From Candidatus Merdivicinus excrementipullorum (GTDB lineage: Bacteria > Bacillota > Clostridia > Oscillospirales > Ruminococcaceae), in assembly GCA_018716725.1 (NCBI GenBank), contig DVJP01000027.1, positions 1 through 64,000 on the forward strand: 64,000 nucleotides of DNA. Reading direction: 5' to 3'. The translations under genes and the position numbers were made by a program. The notes under the pieces are model-generated. The model did no database searches, was not told the DNA's origin, and saw only the letters and a program-made list of their open reading frames with translations. This document shows, in pieces, positions 61,962-64,000 of the stretch. How positions within the stretch are numbered: position 1 is the first letter of the stretch; each line of letters starts with the position of its first letter.

Positions 61962-63020
61962 ATGACCAGCAAAGAAAGATTTATGCGGATGTATGAACAC
62001 CGGGAAGCGGACCGGATCCCCATTATTGATTCCCCCTGGGCGGGCACCATCGCCCGGTGGAAACGGGAGGGGATGCCGGAGGACGCCGACTGGCGGGATT
62101 TCTTCGATGTTGACAAATGCGAATCCATCGGCGTGGACATTTCCCCTCGATATGAGCGGAAAATCTTAGAAGAAACGGACCGGTATTATATCGCCACCTC
62201 CGAGTGGGGCGTCACTATGAAGCATTTTAAAGAGCAGGATTCCACCCCGGAGTTCCTGGACTTTACCGTCACCACGGAAGAAGCCTGGGCGGAAGCCAAA
62301 AAGCGGATGGAAATCACCCCGGACCGGGTCAATTGGGACTACTTAAAGAGAAACTACGGCAAATGGGTGAAAGAAGGCCGGTTTATCCAGGCTGGGTTCT
62401 GGTTCGGCTTTGACGTGACCCATTCCTGGATGGTGGGGACGGAAACCCTCCTCATCGCCCTGATGGAAAACCCGGAATGGGTGAAGGATATGATCGGCAC
62501 CTATTTGGACAGCTGCATCAAGCTCTTTGACATGGTATGGGACGCCGGATACCGGTTTGACGAAATCTTCTGGCCGGACGACATGGGCTACAAGGGCACC
62601 ACCTTCTTCTCCCCGGCAACCTACCGGGAAATTGTAAAGCCCTTCCACAAAAAGGCCTGCGACTGGGCTCACAGCAAGGGGATTTACGTCCACCTCCATT
62701 CCTGCGGGGACATTATGACCCTGGTGCCGGACATCCTGGACGCGGGAGTGGATGCCCTGAATCCTCTGGAAGTAAAAGCCGGGGTGGACCCCCTGGCGCT
62801 GAAAAAGGAATATGGGGACAGGCTGGTGCTCCACGGCGGCGTCAACGCCGTTCTTTGGCCGGAAAAGGAGAAAATCGTGGAGGAAATCCGCCGGGTTGTG
62901 CCGGAACTGAAGAAAAATGGCGGATACATCTTCTCCTCCGACCATTCCATCCCCAACGACGTATCCCTGGAAAATTTCCGCAGCATTGTAGAAACCGTAA
63001 AAGAAGTTGGAAAATACTAG
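61962..63020 (+). CDS. URO-D/MtaA-type methyltransferase-like protein (352 residues)
   Basis: This is the fifth URO-D superfamily protein of the window. It shows H246-S-C248-G, then VDALNPLEVKAGVD and LHGGVNA, and has His328 rather than Cys at the distal position (SSDHSIPNDV). It begins with MTSKERF, like its paralogues. The AAAAGGAG site precedes the ATG at 61962, 80 bases after the previous URO-D gene. The isomerase gene starts ten bases after its stop, so it is co-transcribed with a sugar enzyme. Confidence 0.88.
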   Translation: MTSKERFMRMYEHREADRIPIIDSPWAGTIARWKREGMPEDADWRDFFDVDKCESIGVDISPRYERKILEETDRYYIATSEWGVTMKHFKEQDSTPEFLDFTVTTEEAWAEAKKRMEITPDRVNWDYLKRNYGKWVKEGRFIQAGFWFGFDVTHSWMVGTETLLIALMENPEWVKDMIGTYLDSCIKLFDMVWDAGYRFDEIFWPDDMGYKGTTFFSPATYREIVKPFHKKACDWAHSKGIYVHLHSCGDIMTLVPDILDAGVDALNPLEVKAGVDPLALKKEYGDRLVLHGGVNAVLWPEKEKIVEEIRRVVPELKKNGGYIFSSDHSIPNDVSLENFRSIVETVKEVGKY

Positions 63021-63030
63021 GAGGGATTTT

Positions 63031-63915
63031 ATGAAACAGATCGGCATCGGCACCTGCGTCCCGGGGACTTCCGCGGAAAAATGGCTGCCCCATTTGGTAA
63101 AAGAGGGGTTTGAGTGCGTGGCCATCAACTTCCACATGTCTTTGGAAGGGATGGATTTGAAAAAGCTGGCGGAATCCGTTATGCCCATTTTGAAAGAGAA
63201 CAATGTCCGGGTGTCCTCCGTCGGCTACTACTGCAACCCCATCGAAAACGCCGAGCACGTTAAGACCTTAAAATACTGCATGGATTCCGCAAAATATTTC
63301 GACGCCCCCATGGTGACCACCTTTGCAGGGGGATACGAGGGGCAGCCGGTTGAAAAAGCCATTCCCAAATTCGGGGAGGTGTTCCGGGAGCTGGCGGATT
63401 ACGCGGCGGACAAAAATTTGCAGCTGGCCATTGAAAACTGCCCTATGGGCGGGACCTGGCAGCGGGTGACCTGCAATATTGCCTTTAACCCCAAGGCGTG
63501 GGAATTGATGTTTGAAGAGGTTCCGGCCAAAAACCTGGGGCTGGAATGGGAACCGGGCCATCAGAGCATCCAGCTCATCGACCCCATCGCCCAGCTGCGG
63601 GAGTGGGCCTCAACCGGGCGGATCCTCCATCTCCACGGCAAGGATTGCAGCGTGGATCTGGAGGCGGTGAAAAAATACGGCGTATTCGGCGCGGTGGATT
63701 TTGCGCCCCAGCGGACGCCCGGCTTCGGCGACACCGACTGGCGGCAGATTTTCTCTATCCTGCACCAGAACGGCTATGAAAACGACGTCTGCATCGAGGG
63801 GTACCACGACCCGGTTTACAGCGGAGAGTGGGAGATGACCGCCCAGCTTCATTCCCTCCGGTATCTGAAATGGTGCCGCGGCGGCGATTTCGTCCCCAAT
63901 CCCTGGGATTGCTGA
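63031..63915 (+). CDS. Sugar phosphate isomerase/epimerase-like TIM barrel
   Basis: This 294-residue protein is an AP-endonuclease-2-like TIM barrel of the IolE/xylose-isomerase-like superfamily. Its metal-binding pattern includes AIENCPMGG (Glu), WEPGHQSIQLIDP, HLHGKDCSVDL and CIEGYHDPVY. Such enzymes isomerise or epimerise keto-sugars and inositol-related compounds. The AGGAGGG site is directly upstream of the ATG at 63031. Coupling to two URO-D genes suggests that the product of demethylation or side-chain removal is a sugar it can isomerise; this is inference. Confidence 0.9.
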   Translation: MKQIGIGTCVPGTSAEKWLPHLVKEGFECVAINFHMSLEGMDLKKLAESVMPILKENNVRVSSVGYYCNPIENAEHVKTLKYCMDSAKYFDAPMVTTFAGGYEGQPVEKAIPKFGEVFRELADYAADKNLQLAIENCPMGGTWQRVTCNIAFNPKAWELMFEEVPAKNLGLEWEPGHQSIQLIDPIAQLREWASTGRILHLHGKDCSVDLEAVKKYGVFGAVDFAPQRTPGFGDTDWRQIFSILHQNGYENDVCIEGYHDPVYSGEWEMTAQLHSLRYLKWCRGGDFVPNPWDC

Positions 63916-63948
63916 CGGCTTTTGAGCGATATAAGAGGAGGCGCAACT

Positions 63949-64000
63949 ATGTATCCCCACGTTTATTTCGACCTGTCGGAGGATTGGCACAACCACCGGT
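63949..64000 (+). CDS. Start of a gene cut by the window edge
   Basis: An ATG at 63949 follows AAGAGGAGG at seven bases and opens a frame (MYPHVYFDLSEDWHNHR) that runs off the window. It lies 33 bases after the isomerase gene in the same direction, so it should be the next operon gene. Only 17 residues are visible, too few to assign a family. Confidence 0.6.
   Translation, partial: MYPHVYFDLSEDWHNHR

Noticed and set aside
34495..63020. URO-D proteins as heme-pathway uroporphyrinogen decarboxylases (HemE).
   Set aside because: They sit in sugar operons with no hem genes, are numerous, and carry the H-x-C-G zinc-type motif of methyltransferase relatives.

Overview
The window reads as chromosomal DNA of a low-to-moderate GC gut-type Firmicute in class Clostridia, most plausibly Oscillospiraceae or Lachnospiraceae relatives. 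This rests on strong AGGAGG ribosome sites, DegV, DUF255, DUF421, MoxR/DUF58/transglutaminase, DUF134-NifX, YesS-like AraC sensors and LplABC-type transporters. I could not run any search, so the taxonomic placement is inference. I saw no rRNA, tRNA, insertion sequence, prophage or CRISPR array.

Layout. Positions 1-15.7 kb are ordinary chromosomal genes: the end of a ferredoxin-type aldo/keto reductase, DegV, a Rieske FAD oxidoreductase with a DUF255 thioredoxin-fold protein, a response regulator/histidine kinase pair followed by a four-repeat PepSY protein, a LacI regulator with a Gfo/Idh/MocA dehydrogenase, a DUF421/deformylase/rRNA-methylase operon, an MFS transporter and a small XRE regulator.

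Positions 15.7-39.4 kb are a carbohydrate-utilisation locus. A membrane-spanning AraC regulator of YesS/YtdP type faces a long plus-strand operon: LplB-like and YtcP-like permeases, a lipoprotein binding protein, two DUF5703 glycosidase-like proteins, a six-hairpin glycosidase-like protein, two parallel beta-helix proteins, a GH95 glycosidase and URO-D/MtaA-type (methyltransferase-like) proteins. One 1154-residue protein fuses a URO-D/MtaA domain to two Ig-like domains and a beta-helix. None of these enzymes shows a signal peptide, so imported oligosaccharides are probably processed in the cytoplasm. The repeated pairing of methyltransferase-like proteins with glycan enzymes suggests handling of an O-methylated glycan; this is a hypothesis.

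Positions 39.5-57.9 kb are housekeeping and hypothetical genes: a DUF1266 operon next to a TetR regulator with a 17-bp element repeated in inverted orientation, a MoxR/DUF58/transglutaminase operon in which the transglutaminase gene is frameshifted, a TetR-controlled redox operon (RibD-like reductase, iron alcohol dehydrogenase, flavodoxin, TetR) with twin palindromic operators, two YD-repeat lipoproteins, a DUF4214 membrane protein, a large membrane-anchored protein with a caspase-like (clan CD) core, and a DUF134-NifX fusion.

Positions 58.2-64 kb are a second sugar module: a sulfatase, an AraC regulator, two further URO-D/MtaA-type proteins, a sugar-phosphate isomerase/epimerase-like TIM barrel and the start of another gene cut by the window edge. 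It repeats the theme of the large locus and may act on the same or a related substrate.
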